A stretch of DNA of 64,000 bases from Xiphydria camelus (GCA_963678675.1 OY783193.1:11270822-11334821); one strand, 5' to 3'; counted from the stretch's first letter, positions 12,542 through 26,600 are shown. Numbers and translations: made by a program. Notes: generated by a model not told the origin, from the letters alone.

Positions 12542-15500
12542 TGAAAATCTTCGGAATTGGAATCTCGACCACCCTATCCGATGTATTTTTTTACGCTGAT
12601 TCCGAAAAGCACGGTTATTTGGTCGAAATCTCAAAGGAAATATGAAATAACGCTGATTTTGTGTATAAACAAATTTTTTTTTCCGCAAGAAATCATCGAT
12701 ATCTCGGTGTTCCGTTGAGATTTCCTCAATAAATCTATCATTTTCGTAATCAGCGCGAAAAAATACATAAGATAGGATGGTCGAGAATTCGATTCCAGAG
12801 ATTTCGATTTTTGCGAAAAATCGCATTTTCTGTAAGGTCCCGACCTTACAGAAATTGTCAATTTTTTCGAAAAATGAAAATCTTCGGAATTGGAATCTCG
12901 ACCACCCTATCCGATGTATTTTTTTACGCTGATTCCGAAAAGCACGGTTATTTGGTCGAAATCTCAAAGGAAATATGAAATAACGCTGATTTTGTGTATA
13001 AACAAATTTTTTTTTCCGCAAGAAATCATCGATATCTCGGTGTTCCGTTGAGATTTCCTCAATAAATCTATCATTTTCGTAATCAGCGCGAAAAAATACA
13101 TAAGATAGGATGGTCGAGAATTCGATTCCAGAGATTTCGATTTTTGCGAAAAATCGCATTTTCTGTAAGGTCCCGACCTTACAGAAATTGTCAATTTTTT
13201 CGAAAAATGAAAATCTTCGGAATTGGAATCTCGACCACCCTATCCGATGTATTTTTTTACGCTGATTCCGAAAAGCACGGTTATTTGGTCGAAATCTCAA
13301 AGGAAATATGAAATAACGCTGATTTTGTGTATAAACAAATTTTTTTTTCCGCAAGAAATCATCGATATCTCGGTGTTCCGTTGAGATTTCCTCAATAAAT
13401 ATATCATTTTCGTAATCAGCGCGAAAAAATACATAAGATAGGATGGTCGAGAATTCGATTCCAGAGATTTCGATTTTTGCGAAAAATCGCATTTTCTGTA
13501 AGGTCCCGACCTTACAGAAATTGTCAATTTTTTCGAAAAATGAAAATCTTCGGAATTGGAATCTCGACCACCCTATCCGATGTATTTTTTTACGCTGATT
13601 CCGAAAAGCACGGTTATTTGGTCGAAATCTCAAAGGAAATATGAAATAACGCTGATTTTGTGTATAAACAAATTTTTTTTTCCGCAAGAAATCATCGATA
13701 TCTCGGTGTTCCGTTGAGATTTCCTCAATAAATCTATCATTTTCGTAATCAGCGCGAAAAAATACATAAGATAGGATGGTCGAGAATTCGATTCCAGAGA
13801 TTTCGATTTTTGCGAAAAATCGCATTTTCTGTAAGGTCCCGACCTTACAGAAATTGTCAATTTTTTCGAAAAATGAAAATCTTCGGAATTGGAATCTCGA
13901 CCACCCTATCCGATGTATTTTTTTACGCTGATTCCGAAAAGCACGGTTATTTGGTCGAAATCTCAAAGGAAATATGAAATAACGCTGATTTTGTGTATAA
14001 ACAAATTTTTTTTTCCGCAAGAAATCATCGATATCTCGGTGTTCCGTTGAGATTTCCTCAATAAATCTATCATTTTCGTAATCAGCGCGAAAAAATACAT
14101 AAGATAGGATGGTCGAGAATTCGATTCCAGAGATTTCGATTTTTGCGAAAAATCGCATTTTCTGTAAGGTCCCGACCTTACAGAAATTGTCAATTTTTTC
14201 GAAAAATGAAAATCTTCGGAATTGGAATCTCGACCACCCTATCCGATGTATTTTTTTACGCTGATTCCGAAAAGCACGGTTATTTGGTCGAAATCTCAAA
14301 GGAAATATGAAATAACGCTGATTTTGTGTATAAAGAAATTTTTTTTTCCGCAAGAAATCATCGATATCTCGGTGTTCCGTTGAGATTTCCTCAATAAATC
14401 TATCATTTTCGTAATCAGCGCGAAAAAATACATAAGATAGGATGGTCGAGAATTCGATTCCAGAGATTTCGATTTTTGCGAAAAATCGCATTTTCTGTAA
14501 GGTCCCGACCTTACAGAAATTGTCAATTTTTTCGAAAAATGAAAATCTTCGGAATTGGAATCTCGACCACCCTATCCGATGTATTTTTTTACGCTGATTC
14601 CGAAAAGCACGGTTATTTGGTCGAAATCTCAAAGGAAATATGAAATAACGCTGATTTTGTGTATAAACAAATTTTTTTTTTCCGCAAGAAATCATCGATA
14701 TCTCGGTGTTCCGTTGAGATTTCCTCAATAAATCTATCATTTTCGTAATCAGCGCGAAAAAATACATAAGATAGGATGGTCGAGAATTCGATTCCAGAGA
14801 TTTCGATTTTTGCGAAAAATCGCATTTTCTGTAAGGTCCCGACCTTACAGAAATTGTCAATTTTTTCGAAAAATGAAAATCTTCGGAATTGGAATCTCGA
14901 CCACCCTATCCGATGTATTTTTTTACGCTGATTCCGAAAAGCACGGTTATTTGGTCGAAATCTCAAAGGAAATATGAAATAACGCTGATTTTGTGTATAA
15001 ACAAATTTTTTTTTCCGCAAGAAATCATCGATATCTCGGTGTTCCGTTGAGATTTCCTCAATAAATCTATCATTTTCGTAATCAGCGCGAAAAAATACAT
15101 AAGATAGGATGGTCGAGAATTCGATTCCAGAGATTTCGATTTTTGCGAAAAATCGCATTTTCTGTAAGGTCCCGACCTTACAGAAATTGTCAATTTTTTC
15201 GAAAAATGAAAATCTTCGGAATTGGAATCTCGACCACCCTATCCGATGTATTTTTTTACGCTGATTCCGAAAAGCACGGTTATTTGGTCGAAATCTCAAA
15301 GGAAATATGAAATAACGCTGATTTTGTGTATAAACAAATTTTTTTTTCCGCAAGAAATCATCGATATCTCGGTGTTCCGTTGAGATTTCCTCAATAAATC
15401 TATCATTTTCGTAATCAGCGCGAAAAAATACATAAGATAGGATGGTCGAGAATTCGATTCCAGAGATTTCGATTTTTGCGAAAAATCGCATTTTCTGTAA

Positions 15501-18500
15501 GGTCCCGACCTTACAGAAATTGTCAATTTTTTCGAAAAATGAAAATCTTCGGAATTGGAATCTCGACCACCCTATCCGATGTATTTTTTTACGCTGATTC
15601 CGAAAAGCACGGTTATTTGGTCGAAATCTCAAAGGAAATATGAAATAACGCTGATTTTGTGTATAAAGAAATTTTTTTTTCCGCAAGAAATCATCGATAT
15701 CTCGGTGTTCCGTTGAGATTTCCTCAATAAATCTATCATTTTCGTAATCAGCGCGAAAAAATACATAAGATAGGATGGTCGAGAATTCGATTCCAGAGAT
15801 TTCGATTTTTGCGAAAAATCGCATTTTCTGTAAGGTCCCGACCTTACAGAAATTGTCAATTTTTTCGAAAAATGAAAATCTTCGGAATTGGAATCTCGAC
15901 CACCCTATCCGATGTATTTTTTTACGCTGATTCCGAAAAGCACGGTTATTTGGTCGAAATCTCAAAGGAAATATGAAATAACGCTGATTTTGTGTATAAA
16001 CAAATTTTTTTTTCCGCAAGAAATCATCGATATCTCGGTGTTCCGTTGAGATTTCCTCAATAAATATATCATTTTCGTAATCAGCGCGAAAAAATACATC
16101 AGATAGGATGGTCGAGAATTCGATTCCAGAGATTTCGATTTTTGCGAAAAATCGCATTTTCTGTAAGGTCCCGACCTTACAGAAATTGTCAATTTTTTCG
16201 AAAAATGAAAATCTTCGGAATTGGAATCTCGACCACCCTATCCGATGTATTTTTTTACGCTGATTCCGAAAAGCACGGTTATTTGGTCGAAATCTCAAAG
16301 GAAATATGAAATAACGCTGATTTTGTGTATAAACAATTTTTTTTTTCCGCAAGAAATCATCGATATCTCGGTGTTCCGTCGAGATTTCCTCAATAAATCT
16401 ATCATTTTCGTAATCAGCGCGAAAAAATACATAAGATAGGATGGTCGAGAATTCGATTCCAGAGATTTCGATTTTTGCGAAAAATCGCATTTTCCGTAAG
16501 GTCCCGACCTTACAGAAATTGTCAATTTTTTCGAAAAATGAAAATCTTCGGAATGGAATCTCGACCACCCTATCCGATGTATTTTTTTACGCTGATTCCG
16601 AAAAGCACGGTTATTTGGTCGAAATCTCAAAGGAAATATGAAATAACGCTGATTTTGTGTATAAAGAAATTTTTTTTTCCGCAAGAAATCATCGATATCT
16701 CGGTGTTCCGTTGAGATTTCCTCAATAAATATATCATTTTCGTAATCAGCGCGAAAAAATACATCAGATAGGATGGTCGAGAATTCGATTCCAGAGATTT
16801 CGATTTTTGCGAAAAATCGCATTTTCTGTAAGGTCCCGACCTTACAGAAATTGTCAATTTTTTCGAAAAATGAAAATCTTCGGAATTGGAATCTCGACCA
16901 CCCTATCCGATGTATTTTTTTACGCTGATTCCGAAAAGCACGGTTATTTGGTCGAAATCTCAAAGGAAATATGAAATAACGCTGATTTTGTGTATAAAGA
17001 AATTTTTTTTCCGCAAGAAATCATCGATATCTCGGTGTTCCGTTGAGATTTCCTCAATAAATATATCATTTTCGTAATCAGCGCGAAAAAATACATCAGA
17101 TAGGATGGTCGAGAATTCGATTCCAGAGATTTCGATTTTTGCGAAAAATCGCATTTTCTGTAAGGTCCCGACCTTACAGAAATTGTCAATTTTTTCGAAA
17201 AATGAAAATCTTCGGAATTGGAATCTCGACCACCCTATCCGATGTATTTTTTTACGCTGATTCCGAAAAGCACGGTTATTTGGTCGAAATCTCAAAGGAA
17301 ATATGAAATAACGCTGATTTTGTGTATAAACAAATTTTTTTTTCCGCAAGAAATCATCGATATCTCGGTGTTCCGTTGAGATTTCCTCAATAAATCTATC
17401 ATTTTCGTAATCAGCGCGAAAAAATACATAAGATAGGATGGTCGAGAATTCGATTCCAGAGATTTCGATTTTTGCGAAAAATCGCATTTTCTGTAAGGTC
17501 CCGACCTTACAGAAATTGTCAATTTTTTAGAAAAATGAAAATCTTCGGAATTGGAATCTCGACCACCCTATCAGATGTATTTTTTTACGCTGATTCTGAA
17601 AAGCACGGTTATTTGGTCGAAATCTCAAAGGAAATATGAAATAACGCTGATTTTGTGTATAAACAATTTTTTTTTTCCGCAAGAAATCATCGATATCTCG
17701 GTGTTCCGTCGAGATTTCCTCAATAAATCTATCATTTTCGTAATCAGCGCGAAAAAATACATAAGATAGGATGGTCGAGAATTCGATTCCAGAGATTTCG
17801 ATTTTTGCGAAAAATCGCATTTTCCGTAAGGTCCCGACCTTACAGAAATTGTCAATTTTTTCGAAAAATGAAAATCTTCGGAATGGAATCTCGACCACCC
17901 TATCCGATGTATTTTTTTACGCTGATTCCGAAAAGCACGGTTATTTGGTCGAAATCTCAAAGGAAATATGAAATAACGCTGATTTTGTGTATAAAGAAAT
18001 TTTTTTTTCCGCAAGAAATCATCGATATCTCGGTGTTCCGTTGAGATTTCCTCAATAAATATATCATTTTCGTAATCAGCGCGAAAAAATACATCAGATA
18101 GGATGGTCGAGAATTCGATTCCAGAGATTTCGATTTTTGCGAAAAATCGCATTTTCTGTAAGGTCCCGACCTTACAGAAATTGTCAATTTTTTCGAAAAA
18201 TGAAAATCTTCGGAATTGGAATCTCGACCACCCTATCCGATGTATTTTTTTACGCTGATTCCGAAAAGCACGGTTATTTGGTCGAAATCTCAAAGGAAAT
18301 ATGAAATAACGCTGATTTTGTGTATAAACAAATTTTTTTTTCCGCAAGAAATCATCGATATCTCGGTGTTCCGTTGAGATTTCCTCAATAAATCTATCAT
18401 TTTCGTAATCAGCGCGAAAAAATACATAAGATAGGATGGTCGAGAATTCGATTCCAGAGATTTCGATTTTTGCGAAAAATCGCATTTTCTGTAAGGTCCC

Positions 18501-21500
18501 GACCTTACAGAAATTGTCAATTTTTTAGAAAAATGAAAATCTTCGGAATTGGAATCTCGACCACCCTATCAGATGTATTTTTTTACGCTGATTCCGAAAA
18601 GCACGGTTATTTGGTCGAAATCTCAAAGGAAATATGAAATAACGCTGATTTTGTGTATAAAGAAATTTTTTTTTCCGCAAGAAATCATCGATATCTCGGT
18701 GTTCCGTTGAGATTTCCTCAATAAATATATCATTTTCGTAATCAGCGCGAAAAAATACATCAGATAGGATGGTCGAGAATTCGATTCCAGAGATTTCGAT
18801 TTTTGCGAAAAATCGCATTTTCTGTAAGGTCCCGACCTTACAGAAATTGTCAATTTTTTCGAAAAATGAAAATCTTCGGAATTGGAATCTCGACCACCCT
18901 ATCCGATGTATTTTTTTACGCTGATTCCGAAAAGCACGGTTATTTGGTCGAAATCTCAAAGGAAATATGAAATAACGCTGATTTTGTGTATAAACAATTT
19001 TTTTTTTCCGCAAGAAATCATCGATATCTCGGTGTTCCATTGAGATTTCCTCAATAAATCTATCATTTTCGTAATCAGCGCGAAAAAATACATCAGATAG
19101 GATGGTCGAGAATTCGATTCCAGAGATTTCGATTTTTGCGAAAAATCGCATTTTCTGTAAGGTCCCGACCTTACAGAAATTGTCAATTTTTTCGAAAAAT
19201 GAAAATCTTCGGAATTGGAATCTCGACCACCCTATCCGATGTATTTTTTTACGCTGATTCCGAAAAGCACGGTTATTTGGTCGAAATCTCAAAGGAAATA
19301 TGAAATAACGCTGATTTTGTGTATAAACAAATTTTTTTTTCCGCAAGAAATCATCGATATCTCGGTGTTCCGTTGAGATTTCCTCAATAAATCTATCATT
19401 TTCGTAATCAGCGCGAAAAAATACATAAGATAGGATGGTCGAGAATTCGATTCCAGAGATTTCGATTTTTGCGAAAAATCGCATTTTCCGTAAGGTCCCG
19501 ACCTTACAGAAATTGTCAATTTTTTCGAAAAATGAAAATCTTCGGAATGGAATCTCGACCACCCTATCCGATGTATTTTTTTACGCTGATTCCGAAAAGC
19601 ACGGTTATTTGGTCGAAATCTCAAAGGAAATATGAAATAACGCTGATTTTGTGTATAAAGAAATTTTTTTTTCCGCAAGAAATCATCGATATCTCGGTGT
19701 TCCGTTGAGATTTCCTCAATAAATCTATCATTTTCGTAATCAGCGCGAAAAAATACATAAGATAGGATGGTCGAGAATTCGATTCCAGAGATTTCGATTT
19801 TTGCGAAAAATCGCATTTTCCGTAAGGTCCCGACCTTACAGAAATTGTCAATTTTTTCGAAAAATGAAAATCTTCGGAATTGGAATCTCGACCACCCTAT
19901 CCGATGTATTTTTTTACGCTGATTCCGAAAAGCACGGTTATTTGGTCGAAATCTCAAAGGAAATATGAAATAACGCTGATTTTGTGTATAAACAAATTTT
20001 TTTTTCCGCAAGAAATCATCGATATCTCGGTGTTCCGTTGAGATTTCCTCAATAAATCTATCATTTTCGTAATCAGCGCGAAAAAATACATAAGATAGGA
20101 TGGTCGAGAATTCGATTCCAGAGATTTCGATTTTTGCGAAAAATCGCATTTTCTGTAAGGTCCCGACCTTACAGAAATTGTCAATTTTTTCGAAAAATGA
20201 AAATCTTCGGAATTGGAATCTCGACCACCCTATCCGATGTATTTTTTTACGCTGATTCCGAAAAGCACGATTATTTGGTCGAAATCTCAAAGGAAATATG
20301 AAATAACGCTGATTTCGTGTATAAACAAATTTTTTTTTCCGCAAGAAATCATCGATATCTCGGTGTTCCGTTGAGATTTCCTCAATAAATCTATCATTTT
20401 CGTAATCAGCGCGAAAAAATACATAAGATAGGATGGTCGAGAATTCGATTCCAGAGATTTCGATTTTTGCGAAAAATCGCATTTTCCGTAAGGTCCCGAC
20501 CTTACAGAAATTGTCAATTTTTTCGAAAAATGAAAATCTTCGGAATTGGAATCTCGACCACCCTATCCGATGTATTTTTTTACGCTGATTCCGAAAAGCA
20601 CGGTTATTTGGTCGAAATCTCAAAGGAAATATGAAATAACGCTGATTTTGTGTATAAAGAAATTTTTTTTTCCGCAAGAAATCATCGATATCTCGGTGTT
20701 CCGTTGAGATTTCCTCAATAAATATATCATTTTCGTAATCAGCGCGAAAAAATACATCAGATAGGATGGTCGAGAATTCGATTCCAGAGATTTCGATTTT
20801 TGCGAAAAATCGCATTTTCTGTAAGGTCCCGACCTTACAGAAATTGTCAATTTTTTCGAAAAATGAAAATCTTCGGAATTGGAGTCTCGACCACCCTATC
20901 CGATGTATTTTTTTACGCTGATTCCGAAAAGCACGGTTATTTGGTCGAAATCTCAAAGGAAATATGAAATAACGCTGATTTTGTGTATAAAGAAATTTTT
21001 TTTCCGCAAGAAATCATCGATATCTCGGTGTTCCGTTGAGATTTCCTCAATAAATATATCATTTTCGTAATCAGCGCGAAAAAATACATCAGATAGGATG
21101 GTCGAGAATTCGATTCCAGAGATTTCGATTTTTGCGAAAAATCGCATTTTCTGTAAGGTCCCGACCTTACAGAAATTGTCAATTTTTTCGAAAAATGAAA
21201 ATCTTCGGAATTGGAATCTCGACCACCCTATCCGATGTATTTTTTTACGCTGATTCCGAAAAGCACGGTTATTTGGTCGAAATCTCAAAGGAAATATGAA
21301 ATAACGCTGATTTTGTGTATAAACAAATTTTTTTTTCCGCAAGAAATCATCGATATCTCGGTGTTCCGTTGAGATTTCCTCAATAAATCTATCATTTTCG
21401 TAATCAGCGCGAAAAAATACATAAGATAGGATGGTCGAGAATTCGATTCCAGAGATTTCGATTTTTGCGAAAAATCGCATTTTCTGTAAGGTCCCGACCT

Positions 21501-21630
21501 TACAGAAATTGTCAATTTTTTAGAAAAATGAAAATCTTCGGAATTGGAATCTCGACCACCCTATCAGATGTATTTTTTTACGCTGATTCCGAAAAGCACG
21601 GTTATTTGGTCGAAATCTCAAAGGAAATAT

Positions 21631-22627
21631 GAAATAACGCTGATTTTGTGTATAAACAATTTTTTTTTTCCGCAAGAAATCATCGATATCTCGGTGTTCC
21701 GTCGAGATTTCCTCAATAAATCTATCATTTTCGTAATCAGCGCGAAAAAATACATAAGATAGGATGGTCGAGAATTCGATTCCAGAGATTTCGATTTTTG
21801 CGAAAAATCGCATTTTCCGTAAGGTCCCGACCTTACAGAAATTGTCAATTTTTTCGAAAAATGAAAATCTTCGGAATGGAATCTCGACCACCCTATCCGA
21901 TGTATTTTTTTACGCTGATTCCGAAAAGCACGGTTATTTGGTCGAAATCTCAAAGGAAATATGAAATAACGCTGATTTTGTGTATAAAGAAATTTTTTTT
22001 TCCGCAAGAAATCATCGATATCTCGGTGTTCCGTTGAGATTTCCTCAATAAATATATCATTTTCGTAATCAGCGCGAAAAAATACATCAGATAGGATGGT
22101 CGAGAATTCGATTCCAGAGATTTCGATTTTTGCGAAAAATCGCATTTTCTGTAAGGTCCCGACCTTACAGAAATTGTCAATTTTTTCGAAAAATGAAAAT
22201 CTTCGGAATAGGAATCTCGACCACCCTATCAGATGTATTTTTTTACGCTGATTCCGAAAAGCACGGTTATTTGGTCGAAATCTCAAAGGAAATATGAAAT
22301 AACGCTGATTTTGTGTATAAACAAATTTTTTTTCCGCAAGAAATCATCGATATCTCGGTGTTCCGTTGAGATTTCCTCAATAAATCTATCATTTTCGTAA
22401 TCAGCGCGAAAAAATACATAAGATAGGATGGTCGAGAATTCGATTCCAGAGATTTCGATTTTTGCGAAAAATCGCATTTTCTGTAAGGTCCCGACCTTAC
22501 AGAAATTGTCAATTTTTTAGAAAAATGAAAATCTTCGGAATTGGAATCTCGACCACCCTATCAGATGTATTTTTTTACGCTGATTCCGAAAAGCACGGTT
22601 ATTTGGTCGAAATCTCAAAGGAAATAT
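21631..22627. repeat. Three-monomer unit M66-M68, first copy of a 997-bp duplication
   Basis: Gamma, beta with A248/A269, then a short-T copy are repeated at 22628-23624. The last monomer of this copy (22296-22627) is a hybrid. Its 5' short T-run matches M71, and its 3' A225 and A269 match delta M65. Confidence 0.82.
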
Positions 22628-23624
22628 GAAATAACGCTGATTTTGTGTATAAACAATTTTTTTTTTCCGCAAGAAATCATCGATATCTCGGTGTTCCGTC
22701 GAGATTTCCTCAATAAATCTATCATTTTCGTAATCAGCGCGAAAAAATACATAAGATAGGATGGTCGAGAATTCGATTCCAGAGATTTCGATTTTTGCGA
22801 AAAATCGCATTTTCCGTAAGGTCCCGACCTTACAGAAATTGTCAATTTTTTCGAAAAATGAAAATCTTCGGAATGGAATCTCGACCACCCTATCCGATGT
22901 ATTTTTTTACGCTGATTCCGAAAAGCACGGTTATTTGGTCGAAATCTCAAAGGAAATATGAAATAACGCTGATTTTGTGTATAAAGAAATTTTTTTTTCC
23001 GCAAGAAATCATCGATATCTCGGTGTTCCGTTGAGATTTCCTCAATAAATATATCATTTTCGTAATCAGCGCGAAAAAATACATCAGATAGGATGGTCGA
23101 GAATTCGATTCCAGAGATTTCGATTTTTGCGAAAAATCGCATTTTCTGTAAGGTCCCGACCTTACAGAAATTGTCAATTTTTTCGAAAAATGAAAATCTT
23201 CGGAATAGGAATCTCGACCACCCTATCAGATGTATTTTTTTACGCTGATTCCGAAAAGCACGGTTATTTGGTCGAAATCTCAAAGGAAATATGAAATAAC
23301 GCTGATTTTGTGTATAAACAAATTTTTTTTCCGCAAGAAATCATCGATATCTCGGTGTTCCGTTGAGATTTCCTCAATAAATCTATCATTTTCGTAATCA
23401 GCGCGAAAAAATACATAAGATAGGATGGTCGAGAATTCGATTCCAGAGATTTCGATTTTTGCGAAAAATCGCATTTTCTGTAAGGTCCCGACCTTACAGA
23501 AATTGTCAATTTTTTCGAAAAATGAAAATCTTCGGAATTGGAATCTCGACCACCCTATCCGATGTATTTTTTTACGCTGATTCCGAAAAGCACGGTTATT
23601 TGGTCGAAATCTCAAAGGAAATAT
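22628..23624. repeat. Three-monomer unit M69-M71, second copy of the 997-bp duplication
   Basis: Gamma, beta with A248/A269 and short-T consensus follow in the order of M66-M68, but the third monomer ends in consensus form, without A225 or A269. This duplication is absent from block 1. Confidence 0.82.
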
Positions 23625-26600
23625 GAAATAACGCTGATTTTGTGTATAAACAAATTTTTTTTTCCGCAAGAAATCATCGATATCTCGGTGTTCCGTTGAG
23701 ATTTCCTCAATAAATCTATCATTTTCGTAATCAGCGCGAAAAAATACATAAGATAGGATGGTCGAGAATTCGATTCCAGAGATTTCGATTTTTGCGAAAA
23801 ATCGCATTTTCCGTAAGGTCCCGACCTTACAGAAATTGTCAATTTTTTCGAAAAATGAAAATCTTCGGAATTGGAATCTCGACCACCCTATCCGATGTAT
23901 TTTTTTACGCTGATTCCGAAAAGCACGGTTATTTGGTCGAAATCTCAAAGGAAATATGAAATAACGCTGATTTTGTGTATAAACAAATTTTTTTTTCCGC
24001 AAGAAATCATCGATATCTCGGTGTTCCGTTGAGATTTCCTCAATAAATCTATCATTTTCGTAATCAGCGCGAAAAAATACATAAGATAGGATGGTCGAGA
24101 ATTCGATTCCAGAGATTTCGATTTTTGCGAAAAATCGCATTTTCCGTAAGGTCCCGACCTTACAGAAATTGTCAATTTTTTCGAAAAATGAAAATCTTCG
24201 GAATTGGAATCTCGACCACCCTATCCGATGTATTTTTTTACGCTGATTCCGAAAAGCACGGTTATTTGGTCGAAATCTCAAAGGAAATATGAAATAACGC
24301 TGATTTTGTGTATAAACAAATTTTTTTTTCCGCAAGAAATCATCGATATCTCGGTGTTCCGTTGAGATTTCCTCAATAAATCTATCATTTTCGTAATCAG
24401 CGCGAAAAAATACATAAGATAGGATGGTCGAGAATTCGATTCCAGAGATTTCGATTTTTGCGAAAAATCGCATTTTCTGTAAGGTCCCGACCTTACAGAA
24501 ATTGTCAATTTTTTCGAAAAATGAAAATCTTCGGAATTGGAATCTCGACCACCCTATCCGATGTATTTTTTTACGCTGATTCCGAAAAGCACGGTTATTT
24601 GGTCGAAATCTCAAAGGAAATATGAAATAACGCTGATTTTGTGTATAAACAAATTTTTTTTTCCGCAAGAAATCATCGATATCTCGGTGTTCCGTTGAGA
24701 TTTCCTCAATAAATCTATCATTTTCGTAATCAGCGCGAAAAAATACATAAGATAGGATGGTCGAGAATTCGATTCCAGAGATTTCGATTTTTGCGAAAAA
24801 TCGCATTTTCTGTAAGGTCCCGACCTTACAGAAATTGTCAATTTTTTCGAAAAATGAAAATCTTCGGAATTGGAATCTCGACCACCCTATCCGATGTATT
24901 TTTTTACGCTGATTCCGAAAAGCACGGTTATTTGGTCGAAATCTCAAAGGAAATATGAAATAACGCTGATTTTGTGTATAAACAAATTTTTTTTTCCGCA
25001 AGAAATCATCGATATCTCGGTGTTCCGTTGAGATTTCCTCAATAAATCTATCATTTTCGTAATCAGCGCGAAAAAATACATAAGATAGGATGGTCGAGAA
25101 TTCGATTCCAGAGATTTCGATTTTTGCGAAAAATCGCATTTTCTGTAAGGTCCCGACCTTACAGAAATTGTCAATTTTTTCGAAAAATGAAAATCTTCGG
25201 AATTGGAATCTCGACCACCCTATCCGATGTATTTTTTTACGCTGATTCCGAAAAGCACGGTTATTTGGTCGAAATCTCAAAGGAAATATGAAATAACGCT
25301 GATTTTGTGTATAAACAAATTTTTTTTTCCGCAAGAAATCATCGATATCTCGGTGTTCCGTTGAGATTTCCTCAATAAATCTATCATTTTCGTAATCAGC
25401 GCGAAAAAATACATAAGATAGGATGGTCGAGAATTCGATTCCAGAGATTTCGATTTTTGCGAAAAATCGCATTTTCTGTAAGGTCCCGACCTTACAGAAA
25501 TTGTCAATTTTTTCGAAAAATGAAAATCTTCGGAATTGGAATCTCGACCACCCTATCCGATGTATTTTTTTACGCTGATTCCGAAAAGCACGGTTATTTG
25601 GTCGAAATCTCAAAGGAAATATGAAATAACGCTGATTTTGTGTATAAAGAAATTTTTTTTTCCGCAAGAAATCATCGATATCTCGGTGTTCCGTTGAGAT
25701 TTCCTCAATAAATCTATCATTTTCGTAATCAGCGCGAAAAAATACATAAGATAGGATGGTCGAGAATTCGATTCCAGAGATTTCGATTTTTGCGAAAAAT
25801 CGCATTTTCTGTAAGGTCCCGACCTTACAGAAATTGTCAATTTTTTCGAAAAATGAAAATCTTCGGAATTGGAATCTCGACCACCCTATCCGATGTATTT
25901 TTTTACGCTGATTCCGAAAAGCACGGTTATTTGGTCGAAATCTCAAAGGAAATATGAAATAACGCTGATTTTGTGTATAAACAAATTTTTTTTTCCGCAA
26001 GAAATCATCGATATCTCGGTGTTCCGTTGAGATTTCCTCAATAAATCTATCATTTTCGTAATCAGCGCGAAAAAATACATAAGATAGGATGGTCGAGAAT
26101 TCGATTCCAGAGATTTCGATTTTTGCGAAAAATCGCATTTTCTGTAAGGTCCCGACCTTACAGAAATTGTCAATTTTTTCGAAAAATGAAAATCTTCGGA
26201 ATTGGAATCTCGACCACCCTATCCGATGTATTTTTTTACGCTGATTCCGAAAAGCACGGTTATTTGGTCGAAATCTCAAAGGAAATATGAAATAACGCTG
26301 ATTTTGTGTATAAACAAATTTTTTTTTCCGCAAGAAATCATCGATATCTCGGTGTTCCGTTGAGATTTCCTCAATAAATCTATCATTTTCGTAATCAGCG
26401 CGAAAAAATACATAAGATAGGATGGTCGAGAATTCGATTCCAGAGATTTCGATTTTTGCGAAAAATCGCATTTTCTGTAAGGTCCCGACCTTACAGAAAT
26501 TGTCAATTTTTTCGAAAAATGAAAATCTTCGGAATTGGAATCTCGACCACCCTATCCGATGTATTTTTTTACGCTGATTCCGAAAAGCACGGTTATTTGG

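Larger units (their letters stand above)
12415..12601. repeat. Large imperfect dyad (inverted repeat) inside each monomer, consensus 105-291
   Basis: The reverse complement of 12415-12506 (92 bp) aligns with 12509-12601 (93 bp) around a 2-bp centre. A hand alignment gives 74 of 92 matches with one gap: 13/13 next to the axis, about 35/49 in the middle, and 26/30 at the outer end. The outer end contains TCGACC, CCTATC, GATGTATTTT and GCTGATT in both arms. Symmetry continues outward at lower identity (consensus 292-331 against 66-104, about two thirds matching). The same dyad is present in every monomer. It could extrude as a cruciform, or it may reflect origin from an inverted duplication or a fold-back element; the sequence alone does not decide. 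Confidence 0.9.
12311..12643. repeat. Representative consensus monomer (M38)
   Basis: This copy matches the majority base at every variable site and is used here to number the monomer 1-333. The main variable sites are: 26-33 (A/T tract), T-run 31-39, 71, 73, 75, 87, 92, 97, 101, 126, 188, 225, 232, 247-248, 252, 256-257, 267, 269, 293 and 304. Composition is A+T rich (216 of 333) with 59 C and 58 G and 22 CpG. Recurrent internal words include GCTGATT at 9-15 and 285-291, its complement AATCAGC at 105-111, and GGTCGA at 136-141 and 311-316 with TCGACC at 255-260. These come from the inverted-dimer structure. The phase at which the monomer is opened is arbitrary. Confidence 0.95.
1..16639. repeat. 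Array block 1 (M1-M50): mixed variants with delta-gamma-beta triads
   Basis: Three linked haplotypes alternate with consensus copies. Delta is A225 plus A269. Gamma is T30, C73, C188 and a deletion at 247-248 (332 bp). Beta is G27, A92 and C126. They occur in the order delta-gamma-beta at 998-1995, 1996-2993, 5323-6320 and 8650-9647. From 9648 to 16307 the copies are nearly all consensus. Exceptions are short-T M30 at 9648, G27 at 11978, 14309 and 15642, and a 334-bp copy at 14642. Private marks are C at the fifth base of GAGATTTCG in M12, A304 in M13 and C17 in M14. Confidence 0.85.
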
